From the NCBI GenBank assembly GCA_027563935.2, contig CM050450.1:92750439-92814438 (forward strand): 64,000 nt of DNA, given 5' to 3'. Numbering within the stretch: the stretch's first letter is position 1; each line of letters opens with the position of its first letter. A program made the translations under genes and the position numbers. This document shows positions 9,849 through 20,200 of the stretch, one piece after another. Below the pieces are notes generated by a model. That model was not told the DNA's origin, did not search any database, and saw only the letters and a program-made list of their open reading frames with translations. Origin of the DNA: Costus lasius (lineage: Eukaryota; Streptophyta; Magnoliopsida; Zingiberales; Costaceae).

Positions 9849-11688
9849 CTGATGTTTCATGCTTGTTTATGATTGCCATGATATGTCATATGATCCATGT
9901 ATGCGCATTATAATAGATCTATAGGTTACATGCGATTATCTAAGTTGGCGAAAATTCATGATTTGTATTGATGTTATTTTCTCCATTGCGCATGTTGTTG
10001 TTGGCGCATGTTTTTGTAAGTTTTTCTAAAACCTTGATCACATGCGCGTTTCACCTTAGATCTAATGCTCCTACATTAAACCCTTAGATGGGTTATTAGG
10101 GTTGAAGTCACCCCCTAGGTTAGATCCAAACATGTCTGATCAGACTATCTGACAGCCTGAATGGGTCGACCAGTTGGCACCTTGGCGCATGCCTGTGGTG
10201 GCTATAGGTCGACTGCAGACAGGTGTGTAGCGATGTCTGATTGAGACAACTGATGAACGCACCTGAGTTAGGCCCGGGGTCACGCCCGCTTGCCAGACCT
10301 CAGTGTGGTCGTTCAGCCTTGGTGCATGCATGGTTGACCTTTTGGTCGACTCAAGTCAGTTAGGACTTGGTGCATGCTAGGGCAGTGGATCTGACTAGGT
10401 TGGATGAGTGGATCCCTAGTAATGGACCATTGTAAGGTTGTGGGGCAAATAAGGAAAAATTAATAAAAAAAAAAATCGATCCCAAGGGGTTTTTTTTAAA
10501 AATTTATTTTTCCTGACTGGATCACATGATGGTTGTTGCATCTGCTTGTTTATTTAGTCTTATGTGGGCTGCCCGTTTTTAATGTGTGCTGTGCTGGGGC
10601 CTGCGTGCCTGGATTATATGTTGTAAATTAATTTTCTTTATGTGATCTGCGTATCACAATTTTAATTAATTTATAATGTGAAAGTGACCTGCGTGTCACT
10701 CTTGTCTAGATAGTTAAATTTGTAATTTAATTAGACAAGAGCACAATGCACACTTGGCAGAAGCGCATGCAGCAGTGGCTGGACCAGGTGGGAGGTCTAG
10801 GGTTCGACCCTAGGACCAGGCGCAAATTCCTGGTGGGCGCACCAGAGCTGCAGTTGGCGCTTGGGCCCAGGTTTGGGCCAGATGAGCAGCTAAAGACCCA
10901 TAAAGAGCAAGTGTAGACTTAAGTTAGGTTAAGGTCTCACTAGGGCTATGGGCTTTTACCACAAAAGACACATGCTTTCTTTTATTGCTATATATTAGAA
11001 TTGCATGAGTAAATTTATCTTCTGCTATCACCATAGGAATTGCATGATAGGCAAGAAGATAAAAGACCGTTAAAATCCAACGATTAAATATCAAGCTCGT
11101 AAGCCTTCTGACGCGAAACCTCACTGTTCTGATTATCGTTGGAGCCGTGTTGTACCCACTCAGTGGGCACGTCCATCTATCTTCAGACGGTGCGGGATTA
11201 CACCTGTGTGTTACAGAGCAAGGATTTATCCCTTCTCGTTGCTCAGCATAGCACATGGTGGTCCAGGGAGTAGGTCGGGTCAGCTTGACCGTGTAGGCTA
11301 CATATGTGGCGCATATGGTAGCACATGGAGGCAGCCATCTGTGGGGTCAGAGATTGTGTTGTACCAACTCAGTTGGCACAGTCTGCTGGACTGCCCAGAT
11401 GAAGGGGAATCGCACGGGTTGGCGATCGGCAGGGACTGCCTACCAGAAACTAGTGCTTGTACTCTCTGTGCATCTTATCTCGCCTGAGCGGGACGCGGAG
11501 ACCAAGTATGAAATCTGGATCCCATCTCACTAAAAAGAGTTCTACTCTTTCGGGCTGTTTTGCTGGATTTTTCACGCCTGATAAAATAGTGAGAAAAAGA
11601 ATCTTTCTTAAGTCCTGATTGATTCTTATACATTGATACTGACCTTGCTGTTCTTGCATTGTTGTAGATACCTGCAGCAACGAACACC
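9849..11688 (+). other. CopA untranslated leader
   Basis: About 1.84 kb without a convincing sense ORF. It holds an A-rich run near 10463-10475, the tRNA-like motif (10755-10813), and the predicted splice acceptor just before gag. Long leaders of this kind are known in BARE/Angela-type elements, where they carry packaging and dimerisation signals; I cannot place those signals here. Confidence 0.85.
10755..10813 (+). other. tRNA-like A/B-box pair and T-arm hairpin, CopA leader
   Basis: The A-box-like TGGCAGAAGCG (10755-10765) and, 31 bases on, CTAGG-GTTCGAC-CCTAG (10797-10813) form a perfect five-pair T-arm-like hairpin with the GGTTCGA core of a pol III B box. No full cloverleaf is apparent, so this is not called a tRNA gene. 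Confidence 0.45.
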
Positions 11689-14600
11689 ATGAACTTCAAT
11701 GTGCGATCCCTACTGGAAAGAGAGAAGTTTGCTGGGCCGAACTTCTCTGACTGGTTTGGACACCTTAAGATCGTTCTTAAGGCAGAGAGGAAACTGTATG
11801 TCCTCGAGACGGCGATACCGCCGCAGCCCGCTCCGAACGCCGCAAGGGCGGTTCGGGAAGCCTATGAAAAGCACGTCAATGATAGCATTGATGTCGCTTG
11901 CCTGATGTTAGCGTCTATGACGCCACCGCTGCAGCGTCAGCATGAGGACATGTCGGCTAGAGACATGATTACAAACCTCAAGATGTTGTATGCTGCACAG
12001 GCGAGGACTGAACGCTATAATTTGACGAAGCTCTTCTTTCAGAGCAAACTGGCTGAAGGGAGCCCAGTGGGAGCTCACGTGCTCAAGATGATTGGGCACA
12101 AGGAGGCTCTAGAGAAACTGGGGCATACCATCAACCAGGAGCTTGCTGTGGACATTATTCTGCAGTCTCTCCCGCCATCATTCGACGCGTTCATTATTAA
12201 TTTTAATATGAACAAAATCGATTGTACTCCGGCAGAGCTGCTGAATATGCTCTTGACCACTGAGGAAACTCTGAAGGGTAAGCCTTCAACCTCTGTCTTG
12301 ATGGTTCCTTCCAGGAACAAGAAGAAGGGGAAGAAGGGCAAGGCCCCGGTCAAGAATTACAGCAAGGCTCTGAAGCAGAAGGTGAAGCGGTCTAAGGAAT
12401 ACAGGTGTTTCCACTGTGGCCAGCTGGGTCACTGGAAAAAGGACTGTAAAGCGCTCCAAGGAGATAAGAGGGGAAGCTTTGCTTCTGGCTCAGGTATATT
12501 CGTGACTGAGGTCATGTATTCTTCTTCTGTATCATGGGTGTTGGACACTGCATGTGGAGTTCACATTTGTTCAAATGTGCAGGAACTCAAGAGAAGAAGG
12601 CAGGTGGGACAGCATGAGGTGGACCTACGCGTTGGAAACGGGGCACGGGTTGCTGCTGTTGCTGTAGGAGACTACTTCATTACTTTACCATCTGGAATTG
12701 TATTGGAACTAAACAGTTGTTATTTTGTTCCCAGTATAACTAAAAATATTATCTCCATTCCTGCTCTTGTCAGGAAGGGGTTTTCCTTTGAATGCAATAT
12801 TTCAAAGTGTGTTTTGTCATATGATAATATTGTTTATGCAACTGGTTCAATTAATAATGGGTTATTCATGTTGGACATGGAAAGTTCTATACAGAATGTT
12901 GATATTAAGAAAGCCAAGTATGCTGATGACAGCACCTTGCTATGGCATAGTCGTTTAGGCCATATTAACAAGAAACGCATTAAGCGGTTGCATGATCATG
13001 GACTGCTGGGATCATTCTCCTATAAGGAGATTGATACATGCAAAGCTTGTTTGATGGGTAAAATGACGAAGTCACCTTTTCCTAATAAAGGTCAAAGGGC
13101 TTCAGGTTTACTTGACCTCATACACAGTGATGTGTGTGGGCCATTTAGTAAACATGCCAGAGGTGGCTATCAGTACTTCATTACATTTACTGATGATTTC
13201 AGTAGATATGGGTATGTCTATCTGATGAGACATAAGAGTGAATCTTTTGACAAGTTCAAAGAGTTCAAGAATGAAGTACAAAATCAGCTAGGCCGTAATA
13301 TCAAGGCACTTCGCTCAGATCGAGGTGGTGAATACCTAAGTCATGCATTTACTGACTATCTAAAGGAGTGTGGGATTATCTCACAGCTCACTCCACCAGG
13401 AACACCGCAATGGAATGGTGTGTCCGAGAGGAGAAATAGAACGTTACTTGATATGGTTCGTTCTATGATGAGTCAGGCTACTCTTCCATACTCCTTTTGG
13501 GGTTTTGCGCTGGAAACAGCTGCAAAGGTACTAAACCGAGTGCCATCCAAGGCAGTTTCAAAGACGCCATATGAGTTATGGTATGGGAAACAGCCGAGCT
13601 TGACATTTATCAGGATCTGGGGTTGCGAGGCTTATGTTAAAAAGCTCGCCTCTGGGAAACTAGAGAGCAGATCTGACAAATGTATCTTTGTCGGTTACCC
13701 TAAGGAAACTAAGGGTTATTATTTCTTCGATCCCAATGAGAACAAGGTTTTTGTTGCTCGGACGGCCATATTTCTTGAGAAGGAGTTTCTTCTGCAAGAG
13801 GCCAGTGGGAGAGAAATAAAGCTGGATGAGAATCCAGAAGAAGGACAAAGTGATCAAGCACAGTTGGATGAGCCTGAGCCGGTAGAACAGGTTATTGAAC
13901 AACCTGAGGCTCAGACATCACGGGAACCGCGAAGATCGGGTAGGATTCGTCGACAGCCTGAGCGCTATGACGGAGTCTACATCATTGACAATGATGAACC
14001 CCTTACTTATGCGGATGCGGTCAGTGGACCAGAGTCAGCGAGATGGCTTGAGGCTATGCGCGCCGAGATGGACTCCATGTCAGATAACCAAGTCTGGGAT
14101 TTGGTTGATCCGCCTCCGGGAGTTATCCCTATAGGCTGTAAATGGATCTTCAAGAAGAAGATTGACATGGATGGTAACGTAGTTACTTATAAAGGCAGGC
14201 TAGTTGCGAAAGGTTTCAAACAAATCTACGGGATAGATTATGATGAAACTTTCTCACCTGTAGCCATGTTTAAGTCTATTCGGATTCTTTTCGCGATAGC
14301 TGCATATTATGATTATGAGATTTGGCAGATGGATGTGAAAACAGCTTTCCTTAATGGAAATCTGGATGAGGATGTGTATATGACACAACCAGAAGGTTTC
14401 ACTAATCCAGCAGATCGTCATAAAATATGCAAGTTAAAGAAGTCCATTTATGGACTTAAACAAGCATCAAGAAGCTGGAATATTCGTTTTGATGAATCAG
14501 TTACTGAATTTGGTTTCATCAAGAACGAGGATGACCCGTGTGTATATAAGAGGTTTAGTGGGAGCGTGATTACTTTCCTAGTCCTCTACGTCGATGATAT

Positions 14601-15570
14601 CTTGATCATTGGAAATGACATTCCTGAAATGCATGCTGTTAAGGCATGGCTGAGGAAATGTTTCCAGATGAAAGATCTAGGAGAAGCAGCCTATGTGTTA
14701 GGTGTGAAGATCTACAGGGATAGATCTAAGAGGCTTCTCGGGCTGTGCCAGAGTACTTACATCGATAAGGTCCTGGAGAGATTTCACTTAGAGAATTCTA
14801 AGCGAGGATATCTTCCAGTCAGACATGGTCTGAATCTTTCTAAGAGTCAGTGTCCACAAACACAGACTGAGAAAGATGAAATGAACAATACGCCTTATGC
14901 TTCGGCTATTGGTTCTATAATGTATGCGATGTTGTGTACTCGCCCAGACGTTGCTTACGGGTTAAGCGTAACCAGTCGTTACCAGAGTAATCCAGGTATG
15001 GCGCACTGGATTGCAGTCAAGAACATTTTAAAATATCTGCGGAGGACCAAAGATATGTTCTTGATATATGGTGGTCAGGAAGAACTCAGTATTGAAGGAT
15101 ATACTGACGCTTCGTTCCAGTCTGACCAGGATGATTTCCGATCGCAATCAGGCTATGTTTTTAGCTTGAATGGAGGTGCAGTGGTGTGGAAAAGTTTCAA
15201 ACAGTCAACTGTTGCTGATTCCACAACAGAAGCCGAGTATGTTGCAGCCTCGGAAGCATCCAAGGAGGCAGTGTGGATTCGTAAGTTCGTGAGAGAACTT
15301 GGTGTCGTTCCTTCGTGTGCAGATCCTTTGGTTATCTTCTGTGATAACACTGGAGCAATCGCACAGGCAAAGGAACCACGGTCGCACCAGAAGTCCAAGC
15401 ACATACAGAGACGGTTTCATTTGATCAGGGAGATCAGAGATCGTGGCGAGATCAAAGTATGCAAGGTTCATACAGATGACAATCTGGCAGACCCGCTTAC
15501 CAAGCCTCTGGCGCAGCAGAAGCATGAGAAGCACTGTAATAATATGGGTTTGAGATTTCTCAACCATTAG
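11689..15570 (+). CDS. Copia Gag-Pol polyprotein, intact (CopA)
   Basis: A 1293-residue single-frame polyprotein for the full replication cycle of a Ty1/Copia element. In order: Gag (about 1-235); zinc knuckle CFHCGQLGHWKKDC (240-253); aspartic protease with active site LDTAC, Asp at 286; integrase with an HHCC finger (WHSRLGH ... CKAC) and catalytic D481, D544 and E580 (D-X35-E); reverse transcriptase with YVDD at 967-970; RNase H with TDAS (Asp 1140), EAEY and CDN motifs; stop at 15568. Copia order (integrase before reverse transcriptase) is clear. The polypurine tract and 3' LTR follow after 20 bases. The ATG used here is the first internal one, but the true start may be the LTR ATG at 9662 joined by splicing, giving ten more N-terminal residues. 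Protease has Ala where most have Gly (D-T-A); the other copies share this. Confidence 0.95.
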   Translation: MNFNVRSLLEREKFAGPNFSDWFGHLKIVLKAERKLYVLETAIPPQPAPNAARAVREAYEKHVNDSIDVACLMLASMTPPLQRQHEDMSARDMITNLKMLYAAQARTERYNLTKLFFQSKLAEGSPVGAHVLKMIGHKEALEKLGHTINQELAVDIILQSLPPSFDAFIINFNMNKIDCTPAELLNMLLTTEETLKGKPSTSVLMVPSRNKKKGKKGKAPVKNYSKALKQKVKRSKEYRCFHCGQLGHWKKDCKALQGDKRGSFASGSGIFVTEVMYSSSVSWVLDTACGVHICSNVQELKRRRQVGQHEVDLRVGNGARVAAVAVGDYFITLPSGIVLELNSCYFVPSITKNIISIPALVRKGFSFECNISKCVLSYDNIVYATGSINNGLFMLDMESSIQNVDIKKAKYADDSTLLWHSRLGHINKKRIKRLHDHGLLGSFSYKEIDTCKACLMGKMTKSPFPNKGQRASGLLDLIHSDVCGPFSKHARGGYQYFITFTDDFSRYGYVYLMRHKSESFDKFKEFKNEVQNQLGRNIKALRSDRGGEYLSHAFTDYLKECGIISQLTPPGTPQWNGVSERRNRTLLDMVRSMMSQATLPYSFWGFALETAAKVLNRVPSKAVSKTPYELWYGKQPSLTFIRIWGCEAYVKKLASGKLESRSDKCIFVGYPKETKGYYFFDPNENKVFVARTAIFLEKEFLLQEASGREIKLDENPEEGQSDQAQLDEPEPVEQVIEQPEAQTSREPRRSGRIRRQPERYDGVYIIDNDEPLTYADAVSGPESARWLEAMRAEMDSMSDNQVWDLVDPPPGVIPIGCKWIFKKKIDMDGNVVTYKGRLVAKGFKQIYGIDYDETFSPVAMFKSIRILFAIAAYYDYEIWQMDVKTAFLNGNLDEDVYMTQPEGFTNPADRHKICKLKKSIYGLKQASRSWNIRFDESVTEFGFIKNEDDPCVYKRFSGSVITFLVLYVDDILIIGNDIPEMHAVKAWLRKCFQMKDLGEAAYVLGVKIYRDRSKRLLGLCQSTYIDKVLERFHLENSKRGYLPVRHGLNLSKSQCPQTQTEKDEMNNTPYASAIGSIMYAMLCTRPDVAYGLSVTSRYQSNPGMAHWIAVKNILKYLRRTKDMFLIYGGQEELSIEGYTDASFQSDQDDFRSQSGYVFSLNGGAVVWKSFKQSTVADSTTEAEYVAASEASKEAVWIRKFVRELGVVPSCADPLVIFCDNTGAIAQAKEPRSHQKSKHIQRRFHLIREIRDRGEIKVCKVHTDDNLADPLTKPLAQQKHEKHCNNMGLRFLNH

Positions 15571-15578
15571 ATTAAGTG

Positions 15579-15590
15579 CAAGTGGGAGAT
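15579..15590 (+). other. CopA polypurine tract
   Basis: CAAGTGGGAGAT immediately before the 3' LTR, where plus-strand synthesis would be primed. Confidence 0.85.
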
Positions 15591-17276
15591 TGTTGGGGTA
15601 TGCCCTTAAGGCTAATGTTTGAGGCCTATGGGAATGTAACAAGTATCATGTAATAAACTCTATGTGTTTATAAAGGCATGGTTGTTATTCAGTTAGCTAC
15701 ATTGTCTGCTGCAATATATGTTCTTCTGAATAATGTCTCAAAGCTGTTCAGCTGGGCTGACATGCTATTATGTCCTTAGTCGATATATCTTGGTAAACAT
15801 GAGACAGCCTCGATATGGTTAAGACTAATATGTGTTCTAATCTTATAGGATGCTTCGAGCATGGAATAAGATGTAGACTCATGGGTACATGGGATGTACT
15901 GGACAGACCCTACTAGGATGTTCAATTGTTTGTCACAATGTGAATATTCCTTGATTAAGACAAGTGGCACATTTCCTCTGACTTGAGATCACTTGTGTTT
16001 TCTAAATGATGATTGTCATTGTTTTGAGGTAGTTCAATATCATTTGAAAAATAATGATTATAGACTATCTTGGATGGTGAGCTTGAATCAGGTTAGAGCA
16101 CTAGTGATAGACATAGGATTGCCGTCTCCTTGTTTAAGGAGTGTGATGTTCTAAAGGGGCCCCCTGGATGAGATGATTGAGAGAGTGTATGGCCATACCC
16201 AGGTGACAGTGCTCATCTGTTCTAATCATGCTCATCATATTGGAGTTACGAGCTTGACAGGCTTGTCCAATAAGAACATCCAGTGGCAAAGGAAACATGT
16301 ATGCTTTGTGAATTGATTCACACTTGTGCTGTTTTTGGGTGAAGTCTTGGAAGACTCTTTCCTTGATATCGGGAGACAGTGATGTGTTGCTAGATACCCC
16401 TCACTGGTTGTGATAATGTAAATTATCGTTACCGATGTTTTAAGGAAACCCTCAGGGTCGCACAATTGATGATATGGCTTACTTAAGTCAGATCGTGTGG
16501 ACTGAATTGTTTCGGGTTCAGTTTAAAGGGATTTAATCTCTGATTGTGAGTGAGATCTGGTCTGATCATGTTTGATTGATTAGGGCTTGAGATCGGTAAG
16601 CTTCGATCGAGAGAAGAGATGCTAGATCGGTCAGATCAGGAGCATCATAGAGATCAACGGCTAGATCTGGAACCTTAGGGTTTTAATATGATCTAGGCCA
16701 TGTCGTTTGGTTTATTTGGTAATTGAACCAAAATTAAATTAAACCAAAATGGTTCAAGCATTGGCGACAAGTTCACTTGGCGTGAACATGTTGGGCGGTT
16801 AGTGGTGCTATTTTTAGCCACCATGATCTCCACTTGGAGACTCTCACGTTCGAAAGAGAGTGCGCTCTCTATTCTCGCCACTTGAACGCATTCCTCTTGG
16901 GTTTTTCCGTGGGTGACGACGCCTTGGATTTGGAGGAGAAATCGGCAAAGAAAAGATCTCTTCATCCCTTTCTCATTTTCGATCAAAGACTTCTTTGGAT
17001 CTTGCTAGCACAAGGATCGCAAAGAGGAGTAGGCGACATCAACTGTGTGCGTCACCTCTGGAGAAGATCTGCTTTGATCTTTGCTTCCTAGGCGCCATTC
17101 GAAATGGCTATGGTATGAGTTTTATCTCTTACATGCAATCGTTTCCATTTGGTTGATCATATCACATGAACCGATTCTTGAAACCCTAATCCGCTGCCCA
17201 AAAATTTTATGCGCCACTGCCTAGGGTTTTCGCTCCCCCTAGAAGGGGACCCCCCTTAGTTTAAGGGGTACTTTCA
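15591..17276 (+). repeat. CopA 3' LTR (1686 bp)
   Basis: It has the same length as the 5' LTR, and no mismatch was found on reading. It is followed by CGAAC, the target duplication. It carries the palindrome at 16412-16427 and the ATG plus donor at 17104-17118. Confidence 0.97.
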
Positions 17277-17281
17277 CGAAC

Positions 17282-20200
17282 ACCACAGGGTTCAATGTGC
17301 GATCCTTACTGGAAACGGAGAAGTTTGCTGGGCCAAACTTCTCAGACTGGTACGGACACCTTAAGATTGTTCTTAAGGATGAGAGGAAGCTGTATGCCCT
17401 TGAGACGGCAATACCGCCTCAACCCGCTGCGAACGCCGCAAGGGCGGTTCGGGATGCTTATGAGAAGCATGTCAATGATAGCATTGATGTCGCTTGCCTT
17501 ATGCTTGCGTCTATGACGCCAGAGCTACAGCGTCAGCATGAGGATTTATCTGCTATTGAAATTATAGCAAATCTCAAGATGTTGTATGCTGCATAGGCAA
17601 GGACAGAACGCTATAACTTGACAAAACTTTTCTTTCAGAGCAAACTGACTGAAGGGAGTCCAGTGGGAGCTCACGTACTCAAGATGATTGGGTACAAAGA
17701 GGCTCTAGAGAAACTGGGACATACCGTCAATCAGGAGCTTGTTGTAGACATCATATTGTAGTCTCTCCCGGTCTCTTTCGATCCGTTCATCATTAATTTT
17801 AATATGAACAAGATCGACTGTACACCGGCAGAGTTACTGAACATGCTCTGTACTACAGAGCAGACTCTTGAAAAGGGAAAGCCTTCATCCTCTGTCTTGA
17901 TGGTTCCTTCAAGGAACAAGAAGAAGGGGAAGAAGGGCAAAGCCCCTATCAAGAGCTACAACAAGGCTCTGAAATAAAAGATAAAGCGGTCAAAGGAATA
18001 CAGATGTTTCCATTGTGGCCAGTTGGGTCACTGGAAAAAGGACTGTAAAGCGCTCCAAGGAGACAAGAAGGGAAGCAAGGCTTTCGCTTTTGGCTCAGGT
18101 ATTTTCGTGACTGAAGTCATGGTATCTTCTTCTATTTCATGGGTGTTGGACACTGCATGTGGAGTTCACATTTGTTCAAATGTACAGGAACTCAAGAGAA
18201 GAAGACAGGTGGGACAGCATGAGGTGGACCTACAAGTTGGAAACGGGGCACGGGTTGCTGCTCTTGCTGTAGGACAATATAACATCTCTTTACCATCTGG
18301 TCTTGTATTAGAACTTGACAATTGTTATTTTGTGCCGAGCATAACTAAGAATATTATCTCTATTCCTGCTCTTGTCAGGAAAGAGTTTTCCTTTGAATGC
18401 AAAACTTTAAAGTGTTGTATTTCATTTGATAATATTGTTTATGCTACTGGGTCGATTAACGATGGGTTATTCATGTTGGACATGGAATGTTCTGTACAAC
18501 AAATTGATAATAAGAAAGCCAAGTATGCTGATGACAGCACCTTGCTATGGCATAGTCGTTTAGGCCATATTAACAAGAAGCGCATTAAGCGGTTGCATGA
18601 CCATGGACTGCTGGGATCATTCTCCTATGAGGAGCTTGATACATGCAAAGCTTGTTTAATGGGCAAAATGACGAAGACTCCTTTTTCCAACAAAGGTCAA
18701 AGGGCTTCAGGTTTACTTGACCTCATTCACAGTGATGTGTGTGGGCCATTTAGTAAACATGCCAGAGGTGGCTATTCATACTTCATTACCTTTACTGATG
18801 ATTTCAGTAGATACGGTTATGTCTATCTTATGAGACATAAGAGTGAATCTTTTGACAAGTTCAAAGAGTTCAAAAATGAAGTACAGAATCAGTTAGGCCG
18901 GAATATCAACGCACTTCGATCAGATCGAGGTGGAGAATACTTGAGTCGAGAGTTTACTGACTATCTGAAGGAGTGTGGGATTATCTCACAGCTCACTCCG
19001 CCAGGAACACCGCAATGGAATGGTGTGTCCGAGAGGAGAAATAGAACCTTATTGGATATGGTTCGTTCAATGATGAGTCAGGCTACTCTACCTTACTCCT
19101 TTTGGGGATTTGCACTGGAAACAGCTGCAAAGGTACTAAACCGAGTGCCATCCAAGGCCGTTTCAAAGACTCCATATGAGTTATGGTATGGGAAACAGCC
19201 GAGCTTGACATTTATTAAAATCTGGGGTTGCGAGGCTTATGTCAAAAAGCTCGCCTCTGGGAAACTGGAGAGCAGATCTGATAAATGTATCTTTGTCGGT
19301 TACCCTAAAGAAACTAAGGGTTATTATTTCTACGATCCCAAAGAGAACAAAGTATTTGTTGCTCGTACGGCTATTTTTCTTGAGAAGGAATTTCTTCTGC
19401 AAGAAGCCAGTGGGAGAGAAATAAAGCTGGATGAGAATCCAGAAGAAGGACAAAGTAGTCAAGCTCAGTTGGATGAGCCTGAGCAAATGGAACAGGTTGA
19501 TGTTCAACCTGAGGCTCAGATATCACGGGAACCACGAAGATCGGGAAGGATCCGTCGACAGCCTGAGCGCTATGACGGAGTCTACATCATTGATGATGAA
19601 CCCCTTACTTATGCGGATGCGGTCAGTGGACCGGAATCAGCAAGATAGCTTGAAGCTATGCGAGCCGAGATGGACTCCATGTCAGATAACCAAGTCTGGG
19701 ATTTGGTTGATCCGCCTCTGGGAGTAATCCCTATAGGCTGTAAGTGGATCTTCAAAAAGAAGATTGACATGGATGGTAACGTGGTTACCTATAAAGGCAG
19801 GCTAGTTGTGAAAGGTTTCAAACAAATCTACGGAATAGATTATGATGAAACTTTCTCTCCTGTAGCTATGTTCAAGTCTATTCGGATTATTCTCGCGATA
19901 GCAGCATATTATGATTATGAGATCTGGCAAATGGATGTGAAGACCGCTTTCCTTAATGGAAAACTAGAAGAGGATGTGTATATGACACAACCTGAAGGTT
20001 TCATCAATCCATCAGATCGTCATAAAATATGCAAATTAAAGAAGTCCATTTATGGACTAAAACAAGCATCTAGAAGCTGGAATATTCGTTTTGATGAATC
20101 AGTTTGTGAATTTGGTTTCATCAAAAATGAAGATGACCCGTGTGTATATAAGAGGTTTAGTGGGAGCGTGATTACTTTCCTAGTCCTCTACGTCGATGAT

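Larger units (their letters stand above)
9671..11667 (+). other. Predicted leader intron of CopA (1997 nt)
   Basis: The donor is GTATGA at 9671. The acceptor TTGTTGTAG ends at 11667, preceded by a T-rich tract and a branch-point-like ACTGAC near 11639. Splicing would join ATG GCT ATG from the LTR to ATA CCT GCA GCA ACG AAC ACC ATG, which is exactly in frame with the polyprotein and adds ten residues. It would also remove the primer-binding site, so a spliced RNA could be translated but not reverse transcribed. The same geometry exists in CopB, CopD and CopF. No RNA evidence is available here. Confidence 0.5.
8149..17276 (+). mobile_element. CopA: complete, apparently intact Copia element
   Basis: This 9128-bp element is flanked by the target duplication CGAAC (8144-8148 and 17277-17281) and inserted in CopB 18 bases after its predicted splice acceptor. 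Both LTRs are 1686 bp, and I find no difference between them on reading through. The leader, polyprotein, primer-binding site and polypurine tract are all present, and the polyprotein frame is uninterrupted. It is the youngest insertion of its family here and the best candidate for an autonomous copy. The long leader, LTR length and terminus TGTTGGGGTATGCCC suggest the Angela/BARE-like lineage, which is an inference I could not check by phylogeny. Confidence 0.97.

Noticed and set aside
10797..10813. A true tRNA gene in the Copia leader
   Set aside because: Only the T-arm and a weak A box are present; no acceptor stem, D-arm or anticodon arm can be drawn.
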